Below are positions 51,549 through 60,400 of a DNA stretch of 64,000 bases, in pieces; position 1 is the first letter of the stretch; each line of letters opens with the position of its first letter. The position numbers and the translations under genes are program-made. Under the pieces are notes generated by a model. It made no database searches, was not told the origin of the DNA, and saw only the letters and a list, made by a program, of their open reading frames with translations. Origin of the DNA: Desulfovibrio legallii (GTDB lineage Bacteria; Desulfobacterota; Desulfovibrionia; Desulfovibrionales; Desulfovibrionaceae). The stretch lies in assembly GCF_900102485.1 (NCBI RefSeq), contig NZ_FNBX01000004.1, positions 124,001 through 188,000 on the forward strand, read 5' to 3'.

Positions 51549-52715
51549 CTAGCCGAAGATCCGGTAGTTGAAGAAGCCGCGCAGCACATAGTCAACGCCC
51601 ACATAAAGGGCCAACAGGATGAAGATGCGCTTCAGCCAGAGATCAGAGAAAAAGCGGGAGGTGTAGGGGCCCACAATGGAGCCCACGGCCACGCCGGCCA
51701 GCTCAATGCCCACCAGCTGCCAGTCCACCATAACGCCGTGGAGCATCAGGGTGGTGATGCCGGTGATCATGCTCACGAGCACGGCCAGGGCTGAGGTGCC
51801 GGCGGCCAGATACATGGGCAGCTGGGTCACGCTGGTGATGAAGGGCACCAGCAGGAAGCCGCCGCCCACGCCGAGGAAGGCCGCGATGCTGGCGATGACC
51901 AGGCCGCCCAGGAAGGGCAGCAGCGGGTTGAACGAAAATTCCACGCCGCAGAAAGTAAACTGGCAGATGGTAGGCGTGAATTTGAGGATCTGCACGCCCG
52001 TGGGGGCCGCGCCGCCGTCGGTTTTCTTGCTTTTGACTGCGGCTTCAAAGGCCTTGGCCGCTTCCTTGGCCTTGCTTTTGGAGCGCTGACCGGCGGGGGA
52101 AGTTTCCCAGGTAAGGTACAGGCCAAGCATCAGCACAAAAATGCCGAAATAGCCCTGGTAGGACGAGAAGTTCAGCTTGCCGGCCGTGAGGGTGGCGGAA
52201 CCAAACGCGCCGAGGATGGAGCCGAGGCCCAGGGCAATGCCCAGGGGCAGCACCAGGCGCTTCATGCGGTAGTAGGTAAAGGTGCTGATGACGGAGGAAA
52301 GCCCCACCAGCATCTGGTTGGAGGCGCGCACGGAATCCGTGATCGTGGAGTTGAGCGGCGCGTTCATCAGTTTGCCGTCGGCATTCATGATTTTGGGGAA
52401 GGACTTGGCGTAAGCGCCCAGGCCGTAAACGCTCATGTGCCCCACGGCGGCCATAACGCCGCCAAAGGCCCCCACGGTGGAGAAAATCCAGCCCACCCAC
52501 AGGGCCCAGCCGAAGGCCAGCAGCGTGCCTACATGCGGGCCGCCGGGAATGCCCAGGTATCCGGGCGCTGCATTGACCTGCACGCTTTCGGGCGCAACGG
52601 CCAGTTGTTTGGCGATGGCGGCGCTGATGCCGTCCCCGCCCGCGGCAAAAGCCTGCCCTGCCATAAGAAGCAGAAACAGGGTGGTAATGCCCAGGACGAC
52701 TTTTTTGCGGTTCAT
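51549..52715 (-). CDS. TauE/SafE-family sulfite/organosulfonate exporter
   Basis: This 388-aa multi-spanning membrane protein begins with a signal-like segment (VVLGITTLFLLLMAGQAFA) and a periplasmic loop, then the duplicated TauE/SafE membrane unit (GWIFSTVGAFGGVMAAVGHMS and ASIAAFLGVGGGFLLVPFI). A hydrophilic Lys-rich loop of about 40 residues separates the halves. Family members export sulfite, sulfoacetate or take part in sulfur-compound transport. In a sulfite-forming anaerobe, sulfite or other sulfur anion export is plausible. GAGGAGG lies 9 nt before ATG 52715. A perfect 21-bp palindrome lies about 170 bp upstream. Confidence 0.85.
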   Translation of the reverse strand: MNRKKVVLGITTLFLLLMAGQAFAAGGDGISAAIAKQLAVAPESVQVNAAPGYLGIPGGPHVGTLLAFGWALWVGWIFSTVGAFGGVMAAVGHMSVYGLGAYAKSFPKIMNADGKLMNAPLNSTITDSVRASNQMLVGLSSVISTFTYYRMKRLVLPLGIALGLGSILGAFGSATLTAGKLNFSSYQGYFGIFVLMLGLYLTWETSPAGQRSKSKAKEAAKAFEAAVKSKKTDGGAAPTGVQILKFTPTICQFTFCGVEFSFNPLLPFLGGLVIASIAAFLGVGGGFLLVPFITSVTQLPMYLAAGTSALAVLVSMITGITTLMLHGVMVDWQLVGIELAGVAVGSIVGPYTSRFFSDLWLKRIFILLALYVGVDYVLRGFFNYRIFG

Positions 52716-52886
52716 AAAAAACGACCTCCTCGAGTTAGCGTGATTCGGCGCGGGCGTCGGGCCACACGGCACCGGTCCCTTTGCGCGCCTGCGCCGCCGT
52801 TCCCGCCCGTCCCTTCCGCCGCGCTTGCTGCCGTTGCGCGCGGCGACGACGGGCTGACGCCGACGCTTTGGTCTTCATAATGATGG

Positions 52887-52907
52887 GGCATATGTAGGAC
52901 ATATGCC
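52887..52907. promoter_or_regulatory. Perfect 21-bp palindrome upstream of the TauE/SafE gene
   Basis: GGCATATGT-AGG-ACATATGCC: 9-bp perfect arms around 3 bp, in an AT-rich patch that should contain the exporter promoter (minus strand). It looks like an operator for a dimeric regulator of unknown identity. Confidence 0.5.
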
Positions 52908-52971
52908 GCTATTGCAAAGCAAGAAACGTTTTGCCGCCCAGCGCCGGCCATGCCCGGCCAAAGCCGCCGCC

Positions 52972-53122
52972 CTAGAGCAGATTACCTTTGAGAACAGGCC
53001 TTCTCAACATTTACGGCGCGCTTGTTTCGGCGCTTAACAGCGCAAATAAATTGCGCTTACGCCTCCACAGCGGGCGTCTGCCCACGCCGCCGCCAGGGCA
53101 TTTCAAAGTTGAAACGCCCTAA
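52972..53122 (-). repeat. Dispersed 151-bp element, copy D
   Basis: A minus-strand copy with the same 151-bp length as copy C. Ends are CTAGAGCA (52972-52979) and GCCCTAA (53116-53122). It keeps the GAAATGCCCTGGCGG start, the GCGCAATTTATTTGCGCTG centre and the hairpin with GAGAAGGCCTGTTCTC. Its outer end supplies the TAG stop of the ferredoxin-type gene (53119-53121). Confidence 0.82.
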
Positions 53123-53577
53123 TGGGGTGCGGCAGCGTCCGCGGAGGCAAAGTGCAGGCACCCCATGGCGCAGGTGGCCACACAGGCCGGTTCCAGACCA
53201 TGGTCGATACGGTCCTTGCACAGGTCGCATTTTTCCACTTTGCCGCTGCGGGGGTTCCAAACGGGGATATGCCACGGGCAGGCCTCAACGCAGGCCTTGC
53301 AGCCGTCGCAGAGTGCGGCTTCCAAGTAGACAAGCCCGTCAGGACGCGCGCGCATGGCCCCGGTGGGACAGGCGGGCACGCATTTGGGCTTTTTGCAATG
53401 GAAACAAGCCAGATAGGAATACTCCACCGCGTGGGGCCGCGCCTTCTGACGCTGCACCTCGCGGATATGACAAAACGGGCTGACGATCTGGTCGCCATGG
53501 ATGCTGCGGCACTGCACTTCACAGGCTTTACAGCCTATGCATTCCGCATGGATATGTGTGATGCCGACTTTGCTCAT
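53119..53577 (-). CDS. phsB: Ferredoxin-type subunit of a thiosulfate/polysulfide reductase
   Basis: This 152-aa protein carries four cysteine clusters of a DmsB/PhsB-type electron-transfer subunit: CIGCKACEVQC, CFHCKKPKCVPAC, CDGCKACVEAC and CDLCKDRI...CVATCAMGC, for four [4Fe-4S] clusters. It passes electrons to or from the molybdenum subunit encoded 27 nt upstream. It is shorter than most PhsB proteins (about 190 aa), ending soon after the last cluster where a dispersed repeat provides the stop, so its C-terminus may have been clipped by repeat insertion. No signal peptide is present. Confidence 0.88.
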   Translation of the reverse strand: MSKVGITHIHAECIGCKACEVQCRSIHGDQIVSPFCHIREVQRQKARPHAVEYSYLACFHCKKPKCVPACPTGAMRARPDGLVYLEAALCDGCKACVEACPWHIPVWNPRSGKVEKCDLCKDRIDHGLEPACVATCAMGCLHFASADAAAPH

Positions 53578-53604
53578 GCTTTGTCTCCAGCGTGGCGAAA
53601 CAAC

Positions 53605-55707
53605 TCAAAACGCAACTTTTTCCAGCGTGACAAAATGCTCCTGCAAGGAGAGGCCGCCGCCGGCCGCATCCTCCATAGTCAGCCCGCCGCGCAGGCAGAG
53701 GCTGTCGGAAACGCCCTTGTGAAAAGCCCGGCTTTCACATGACAGCTTATGCCCAAAACCGTGCACCACAAACAGGGCCTCAGGGTGGATCAGGTCCGTA
53801 ACCTTGATGCCCACCTCGCCCATGCTGACGCCTTTGGCGTCCAGCACGCGCACCCGATCGCCGGGGGCAAGCCCGGCGGCTTTGGCGCGTTGGGTATGGA
53901 TCCAGGCGGTATTTTCCGGCATCTGTTCGAAAAGCAGGGGATTGTTGACCGTATGCCCCTGGGTGTGCACGGCGGCCCGGCCGAAGGTAATGCGAAAGGC
54001 GTCGGGCGGCGGCGGTGTGGGGGCAGTATAGGGCTGCAGCATAGGCAGCCCGGCCTTGGCCCCGTAGCCCGTGCTGGCAAGCTCAATCTTGCCGGAGGCC
54101 GTAGGAATCTTCAGGGTCTTGAGGTCCGCGTACAGGGGATCCCTGGTCAAGGAGACAAAGCCCTTGGCGTCAAAATCCGTTATGCTCAGGCCCGTGCCCT
54201 GAAGCTGGTAGTTCCAGACGTCTTCCACGCTGGAGAATGCCAGAGCGTCCAGGCCCAGCCGCCGGGCCAGACCGCTGATGATCTCCCAATCGGCCCTGCT
54301 GTCAAATTTGGGCCGCACGGCCTGGCGGCGGACAAAGAACTGGGGCTTGAGCCCTTTTTTGCCCGCAATGATGCTGTCCCTGGCCAGATAAGTGGAAAGC
54401 GGCAGCACCACATCCGCATACCAGGCGGTGTCAGACCAGGAGAAGCTCACGCTTACCAGCAGATCCAGGCCGGAAAAAAGCTCGCGCAGGGCGTCCGGGT
54501 CGGGAAAGCCCTGCAAGGGGTCGTGCCGCCAGGCAAAATAAATTTTTACGGGCGGCGTGCCCTCAGGCGCGTTGATGGCCCGAAAGGCCCTGTGCAGCAT
54601 GCCTTTGCCGGTATCAAAGGCCTTGTTGTCCCGCCCTAAGCCGTCCGCGCGGGGGCATTGGGGGGCGGGATAGAGGTCCGTGAATTTTTTAAGGTCGGGC
54701 TTGCCGCAGTCCTTGGGCGTGCGGCCGGGCAAAATGCCGCCCGGCGTGGCAAAACCGCCCAAGAGCGCGGTAATAACCAGCGCGGTGCGGCTCACCTGAA
54801 AGGAATCGCTGTAGCGCGAGGTCATCCAGCCGGGGTGCCAGATGACGTGCGGGGCCGCCGCCGCCAGAGCACGCGCAAGATCCTCAATGGCCTGCGCCTC
54901 CACGCCACACTCCGCAGCGGCCCAGGCAGGGGTATACGGGGTCACAAAGGCGCGCAGCTCTTCAAACCCGGTGGCGTAGGCGGCCACATAAGCCTTGTCG
55001 TAAAGCTCCTGCGCGATAAGCGTGTGGATGACCGCCAGGTTGAAGGCGTAGTCGCTGCCGGGCCGGATGATGAAGACGTTGTCGGCCTTGGAAGCCGTAA
55101 CCGTATGCCGGATGTCGATGACGGAAAGTTTGCAGCCCCCGCGCAGGGCCCGCATGACCGTGCGCGCCTCGCCCACGTTGATGGCTTCAAAAATATTGCG
55201 GGTCTGCAGCACCAGATGCTTGCAGTTGGCGTAGTCGTAAACCATCATGCCCCGCCCGTAGCCGAACACGGCCTTGCAGGCATGGTGGGTGTTCAGGTCG
55301 CAGGAGGGGCTGTGCGTGCAGACGTTGGGCGAGCCCAGCCCACGCATGAAAGCCCGGTAAAGGTCGGTAAAGGGGCCTTCCCTGTCCGACCAGAGGACAG
55401 TTTCCCTGCCGTATTGTTCCTGCGCGGCGCGCACTTTGCGAGCCACATAGTCCAGAGCCTCGTCCCAGGAAACCTCGCGCCACTTGCCCTCGCCGCGCTC
55501 CCCAACGCGAATCAGCGGGCCGTGAGGGCGTTCCGCATCCTCCTCCAGGGCCTTGCCCGCGACGCCGCGCGCGCACAAAGCGCCCTTGAGCGGGCTTTGC
55601 CTGTTGCCATAAATCATACTTACGGCGTTGTTGCTTTGCTCCACGGTAATGGGGCAGCGCACGCTGCACATGCCGCAGACGCTGTGGATTTGTTGAACTG
55701 CGTCCAT
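53605..55707 (-). CDS. phsA: Molybdopterin oxidoreductase, thiosulfate/polysulfide reductase-like catalytic subunit
   Basis: This 700-aa member of the DMSO-reductase superfamily has an N-terminal [4Fe-4S] site at C11, C14, C18 and C45 (CGMCSVRC...LCARG), a Mo-bis-MGD domain with the candidate Mo-ligand Cys in THSPSCDLNTHHA, and the C-terminal MGD-binding domain (FGRAAVHTQGHTVNNPLL). It resembles PhsA/PsrA, which reduce thiosulfate or polysulfide. No twin-arginine signal is visible before the first cysteine and no membrane-anchor gene is adjacent, unlike standard PhsABC. It could be cytoplasmic. GAGG precedes ATG 55707. Confidence 0.88.
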   Translation of the reverse strand: MDAVQQIHSVCGMCSVRCPITVEQSNNAVSMIYGNRQSPLKGALCARGVAGKALEEDAERPHGPLIRVGERGEGKWREVSWDEALDYVARKVRAAQEQYGRETVLWSDREGPFTDLYRAFMRGLGSPNVCTHSPSCDLNTHHACKAVFGYGRGMMVYDYANCKHLVLQTRNIFEAINVGEARTVMRALRGGCKLSVIDIRHTVTASKADNVFIIRPGSDYAFNLAVIHTLIAQELYDKAYVAAYATGFEELRAFVTPYTPAWAAAECGVEAQAIEDLARALAAAAPHVIWHPGWMTSRYSDSFQVSRTALVITALLGGFATPGGILPGRTPKDCGKPDLKKFTDLYPAPQCPRADGLGRDNKAFDTGKGMLHRAFRAINAPEGTPPVKIYFAWRHDPLQGFPDPDALRELFSGLDLLVSVSFSWSDTAWYADVVLPLSTYLARDSIIAGKKGLKPQFFVRRQAVRPKFDSRADWEIISGLARRLGLDALAFSSVEDVWNYQLQGTGLSITDFDAKGFVSLTRDPLYADLKTLKIPTASGKIELASTGYGAKAGLPMLQPYTAPTPPPPDAFRITFGRAAVHTQGHTVNNPLLFEQMPENTAWIHTQRAKAAGLAPGDRVRVLDAKGVSMGEVGIKVTDLIHPEALFVVHGFGHKLSCESRAFHKGVSDSLCLRGGLTMEDAAGGGLSLQEHFVTLEKVAF

Positions 55708-56210
55708 GCCGACCTCACGCAATGCTTGCACCAGACCGCTTCAGGCCGCCCTTACGCCCGGCGCTCCCCCAGCGCTGTATGGTCTGAAATTTTTCACAAG
55801 AAAGAGCGTCATTATCTGCCTGACAGAGCAGGGCATTGAAAGCCCCCTCCAGGCGGCAACATTGTTAAGGATTTAATAGTATCAATTTTCCCTAACAAAA
55901 ACCAGCCCCCTGCCGGACTTTTCTTTACTTTTTTCACCCGCACAGCCTCTATATATTCAGCTAACAAACTTAAATTTATGATGTTTAAAAAACTTCCGCC
56001 CGGCACGCGCGCCGTGGGCCGCGGCGCTGGCCGCGCATCCGCCCTTGCCCCTTGTCAGAACTATTGAAAAAGTCTAGATTATGGCCTTCCGGCAGCTCAA
56101 AACCGTCATGCGTGTCCGCCCGGCGCACGCCGCCCAAACGCCCGCCGACGGCTTTTTTCCGCGCCCTGCGCCGCGGCCACCGCCAAAACGGCACAACCCG
56201 AGGCTTGCCT
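55708..56210. other. Intergenic region between divergent phsA and sbcD-like genes
   Basis: About 500 bp. The centre (55860-55990) is AT-rich and holds a Rex-box-like site (55862-55879). A possible promoter for the nuclease genes is TTGTCA (56052-56057), 17 bp, TAGATT (56075-56080). No ORF is convincing; the open frame running into the nuclease gene from 56052 has random-looking composition. Confidence 0.4.
55862..55879 (-). promoter_or_regulatory. Rex-box-like site upstream of phsA
   Basis: TTGTTAA-GGAT-TTAATAG resembles the Rex consensus TTGTTAAnnnnTTAACAA, matching fully in the left half and 5 of 7 in the right. Rex senses NADH/NAD+. Redox control of the reductase is a guess from this match. 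Confidence 0.35.
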
Positions 56211-57497
56211 ATGGACGTTGTACGCTACATCCACGCGGCGGATCTGCACCTGGACACGCCCTTCCTCGGCATCGCCCGCGAAACGGCCCAGGGCGAACAC
56301 CTGGCCCGCCTCCTGCGCGACGCCGCATTCACCGCCATGGAACGCCTGTTCCGCCTCTGCGAAACGGAAAAACCCCACTTTCTTGTCCTGGCCGGGGACA
56401 TCTATAATGAAGAGAACCACAGCATCAAAGCCCAGCTCGCCCTGCGCGACGGCTGCCGCCGCCTGGAGGCCGCGGGCGTGCGCGTGTTCCTGGCCCACGG
56501 CAACCACGACCCCCTTTCCTCGCGGCTGACGGCCATCGCCTGGCCGGACAACGTGACCGTGTTCGGTCAGGAAGCGGAATGCCGCCCCGTGGAACAGGAC
56601 GGCCGCGTCATCGCCCTGGTGCACGGCATCAGCCACGCCCGCCTGCGCGAAAACCGCAACCTGGCCCGCCAGTTTCACCGGGATGCGACGCAGAACTGCT
56701 TTCAGCTGGGCGTGCTCCATTGCACGCTGGAAGGCCAGACCAAGGCGGACCGCTACGCCCCCTGCACGCTGGAAGACCTCAAAGCCGCCGGGCTGGACGC
56801 CTGGGCCCTGGGCCATGTGCACGAGCGCCGCATCCTGTCCCAGACCCCCTTTGTGGCTTACAGCGGCAGCACGCAGGGCCTGCACATCAACGAACCCGGG
56901 CCGCGCGGCTGCCTGCGGGTGGGCGTAAGCCCAGCGCCTGGGGGCGGCTACCGCTGCCGGGCGGAGCCCGTGCGCCTGGGCCCCGTGCAGTGGGCCGTGG
57001 CCGAGGCGGATCTGGACGGCGTGGAGCAGCTGGACGCGGCCGAAGCGCGCCTTATCGCCGCCCTGGAAGCGGCGGCCGAGGCTACGGAGCCCGGCTGCGA
57101 GGCGCTTATCGTCCGGCTGCGGCTGCAGGGCCGCACGGGCCTGGACTCCCTGCTGCGCGACCCGACCCGGCAGGCGGAGCTCACGGAACGTCTGGAAGGC
57201 CTGCAGACGGCTACGCCCGGCATCTGGATCAAGGACGTGCAGGCGGATACCAGCCCCCTGCTGGATATGGAAGCCGCCCTGGCCCGTGAAGACCTGCTGG
57301 GCGAAACCCTGCGCCTGGCGCAAAAGCTGGAGCGCGGGCCGGAAGACGACCTGACCGCCCTGACGGACGCGGCCCTGGCCCCCCTCTACAGCCACAACCA
57401 GCTGCGCAAACTGCTTGCGCCTCTGGATGCGTCACAACGCCGCGCCCTGCTGGAAGAAGCCCGGCGGCTGTGCACGGATCTGCTGGAGGTCCGCTGA
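56211..57497 (+). CDS. SbcD/Mre11-like DNA exonuclease (YhaO type)
   Basis: This 428-aa metallophosphoesterase has the five Mre11 motifs in order: ADLHLD, GDIYNEE, GNHD, GVLHCTLEG and LGHVHER, which hold the two Mn ions. C-terminal to it (about 285-428) is a helical region for binding the ATPase partner. With the SbcC-like protein encoded next, it should form a DNA repair nuclease of the SbcCD or YhaO-YhaN kind. GAGG lies before ATG 56211. The stop overlaps the next ATG (TGATG). Confidence 0.9.
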   Translation: MDVVRYIHAADLHLDTPFLGIARETAQGEHLARLLRDAAFTAMERLFRLCETEKPHFLVLAGDIYNEENHSIKAQLALRDGCRRLEAAGVRVFLAHGNHDPLSSRLTAIAWPDNVTVFGQEAECRPVEQDGRVIALVHGISHARLRENRNLARQFHRDATQNCFQLGVLHCTLEGQTKADRYAPCTLEDLKAAGLDAWALGHVHERRILSQTPFVAYSGSTQGLHINEPGPRGCLRVGVSPAPGGGYRCRAEPVRLGPVQWAVAEADLDGVEQLDAAEARLIAALEAAAEATEPGCEALIVRLRLQGRTGLDSLLRDPTRQAELTERLEGLQTATPGIWIKDVQADTSPLLDMEAALAREDLLGETLRLAQKLERGPEDDLTALTDAALAPLYSHNQLRKLLAPLDASQRRALLEEARRLCTDLLEVR

Positions 57498-60400
57498 TGT
57501 ATATCCAGTCTTTTCATATGGACGGCTTCGGCATTTTTGCCGATGCGGGGGTAGAAAAGCTCTCCCCCGGCCTGACCGTTTTTCTGGGGCAGAACGAGGC
57601 CGGCAAATCCACCTGCCTGGAATTTCTGCGCACCGCCCTCACAGGCTACCCCGCGCCCCACAGCAATGAAGGCAAGGCCATCCCCGGCCCCCTGCGGGGC
57701 GGCAGGGCGGGCGGCAGCCTCACCCTCAACGCCGGGAAGGACGGCCTGCTGCGCCTGACCCGACGCCCCGGCGCGAACGGCCTCACCCTGCTGGACGAAG
57801 CGGGCCACGCCCTGGACCCCGCTGTCCTCCAGCGCCTGCTGGCCGGCGTGGATCGGGAGGTCTACCGCAACGTGTTCGGCTTCAGCCTTACGGAGCTGGA
57901 AAACCTCAAAAGCCTCACGGCCGAGGGCGTGCGCAACGCCCTCTACGGCGCGAGCTTCGGGCCCGGCCTGCGCTCCCCCGCCGAGGCGCTCAAGGCCCTG
58001 GAAAATCAGACCACGGCCATTTTCAAGCCCGGGGGCAGCGTGCCGCTTCTCAACAAGGCCCTGCGCGAATTTACGGATCTGCACAAAAAAATTGCCGAGC
58101 TGGAACAGGAAAGTGCGGGTTACGACGCCCTGGCCGCCGAGCTGGCCGCCTGCCGGGAAGACCTGCGCCAGACCCGCCACCGCCGCACCGCCCTGGAGGC
58201 CGAGCGCCGCCTGCTGGAGCGCCGCCTGCACGTCTGGCTGCAGTGGAACGAATGGCGCATGGCCGGCGTGCAGCTGGAGCGCCTGGAACCGGAAGGCGCG
58301 GCCTTTCCTGAAGACGGCCGGGCCCGCCTGGCCCGCGCCCAGGAAGCCGGCGAAAGCTGCCGGCGCAACCTGGCCGCCGAAGAGGAAAAACTGCGCCTGC
58401 TGCGGGAACGGCGAAACGCCGTAACCCTGGACCCGCCCCTGCTGGAAGCCCTGCCCGCCCTGCGCAGGCTTACAGAGCGCAAAAGCGGCTTCCGGCGGGC
58501 CGAAGGCGCGCTGACCGCACAGGAAGCCGCCTGCCGCCGGACCGAAGAAAATCTGCAGCGCGAGCTCGCCCGCCTGGGCCCAGGCTGGACCTGCCAGCGC
58601 ATCCGCGCCACGGATCGCTCCCTTTTCGCCCGGGAGGGCCTGGAAAAACAGGCCAAGGAGATGGACACCGCCATATCCGCCCACCAGGCCGCCGTAGGCA
58701 CCCTGCACCAGTGCAATCAGGAAGCGGCCGCTGCCGAACGCGAAGCCGCGGCCGCGGCGCAGACTCTGGAGGCCCTGCCCACTCCGGCAGCCCTTGTGGA
58801 CGACCAGACCCGCGACGATCTGCGCCAGGCCCTGGCCCGACATGAAGAGGCCTCTCGCCAGCGTCCCGCGCGCCTGGCCGCCGTGCAGGAGGCCCGCACT
58901 ACCTTTTCCCGCGCCTATGCCCCCCTGCGGCTCGGCGGTGCTGCCGGAAGCGAAAAAAACGACCAGGAAGCCGGGCGCATCCTGGACGACCTCCTGACGC
59001 GCCAGGACGAAGCCCTGGATCTGGCCGCGCAGGTGCAGGCCCAGCTCGCCCAGGCCGAAGAGGCGCTGCAGGCCGTGCGCCGCAGTGAAGGCGAAGCCGC
59101 GGACGCCAAAAACCGCATGGAACGCCTGCGCGAGGAGCAACGCGTCCTCAACGGCCCGGCCCGCGACGTGCTGAACAATCAGGCCACAGCCCTGCGCCAG
59201 CTGCGCGCCCTTGCCGCCAACCTCAGTACGGAGCAGGACCGCCTGGCGGACCTGGAGGGCCGCCTCACCAGTGAAGCGCCCGGCAGCCGCATAAAAAGCC
59301 TGCCCATGCTGGTCCTGGGCGCGCTGCTGTTCCTGGCCGGGGCCGCCATGTTCTTTGCCGCCTGGCGGCTGGGCGTGACCGCCCTGCCGCTGACGCAGGA
59401 GCTTGTCGTTCCCGTTAAGCTGGAGTTCAGCTATCTGCTGTTGTGCTGCGGCGTGGTGTTTCTGACCGTAGGCGCGCCCCACGACGGCCCGGAACGCCGC
59501 CGCCGCAAAAACGAATTTGCCCACTTGCAAAGCCGCCGCAACGCCTGCGCCGTCCATGTGGCCGAGCTGGAAGAGCAGGCCCGGCAGCTCTGCGCCGCTG
59601 CGGACGTGCCCCACATGGACCTGATCACCCTGGAGGCCACAGAAGTGCGCCTGGAGCGGGAACGCGAACTCTGCTTCCGCGAAGAACGCGCCCGCAAGGA
59701 TATGGAAACGCTGCGCCAGAGCCTGGACCAGATCCGCGCGGAGCTGGCCCGGCGGCAGACCGCCCACGCGGCCGCCGAAGCGCAGGTGCAGCAGGTGCGC
59801 CGCCGCTGGCACGAATGCCTGCTGGCTTTGCATGTGGGCAACGTGCCCGCGCCCGAAGGCGCGGCCGCCTTTTTTGCCCGGGTGGAAGCGGCCCGCTTGG
59901 CTCTGGGCGGCGCAGCCGCCGCTCAAGCCGAGCTGGAAAGCCTGGATGCGGACCTGCGCGCGCAGGAGGCCCGGATGCGCGCCGTGCCCGCCGTAGCCGA
60001 GCTGCTGCCGGAACAGGCGGACGCCGCGGCCCTTACCCGCGCCGTGCGCCAGGTGCTGGATTCCTGCCGTGAAGCGGACGCCGCCAGGGAGCAGCGCATC
60101 AAAGCCGAAGCCGCACTGCACAACGCCCAAAGCGAATGCCGCCGCGCCGCGGACCGGCAGGCCCGGGCCGCCGCCGCCCAGCAGCAGGCCGAGGAACGCC
60201 TTGCCGCCGCACAGGGAATCTGGAGCGCCAGCCTGGAAGGCCTGGGCCTGGACGCGAGCCTTAACCCGGAAACCGTCCGTCAGGCCTTTGCCTCCATGGA
60301 GACCTGCCTGGCCGCCGCCGCCGAGCTGGAGCGCGCCCAGGCGGCACTGGCCCAGAGCCGGACGGAACTGGCCGCCCTGCGCGAGCCGCTGGCAAGCCTG

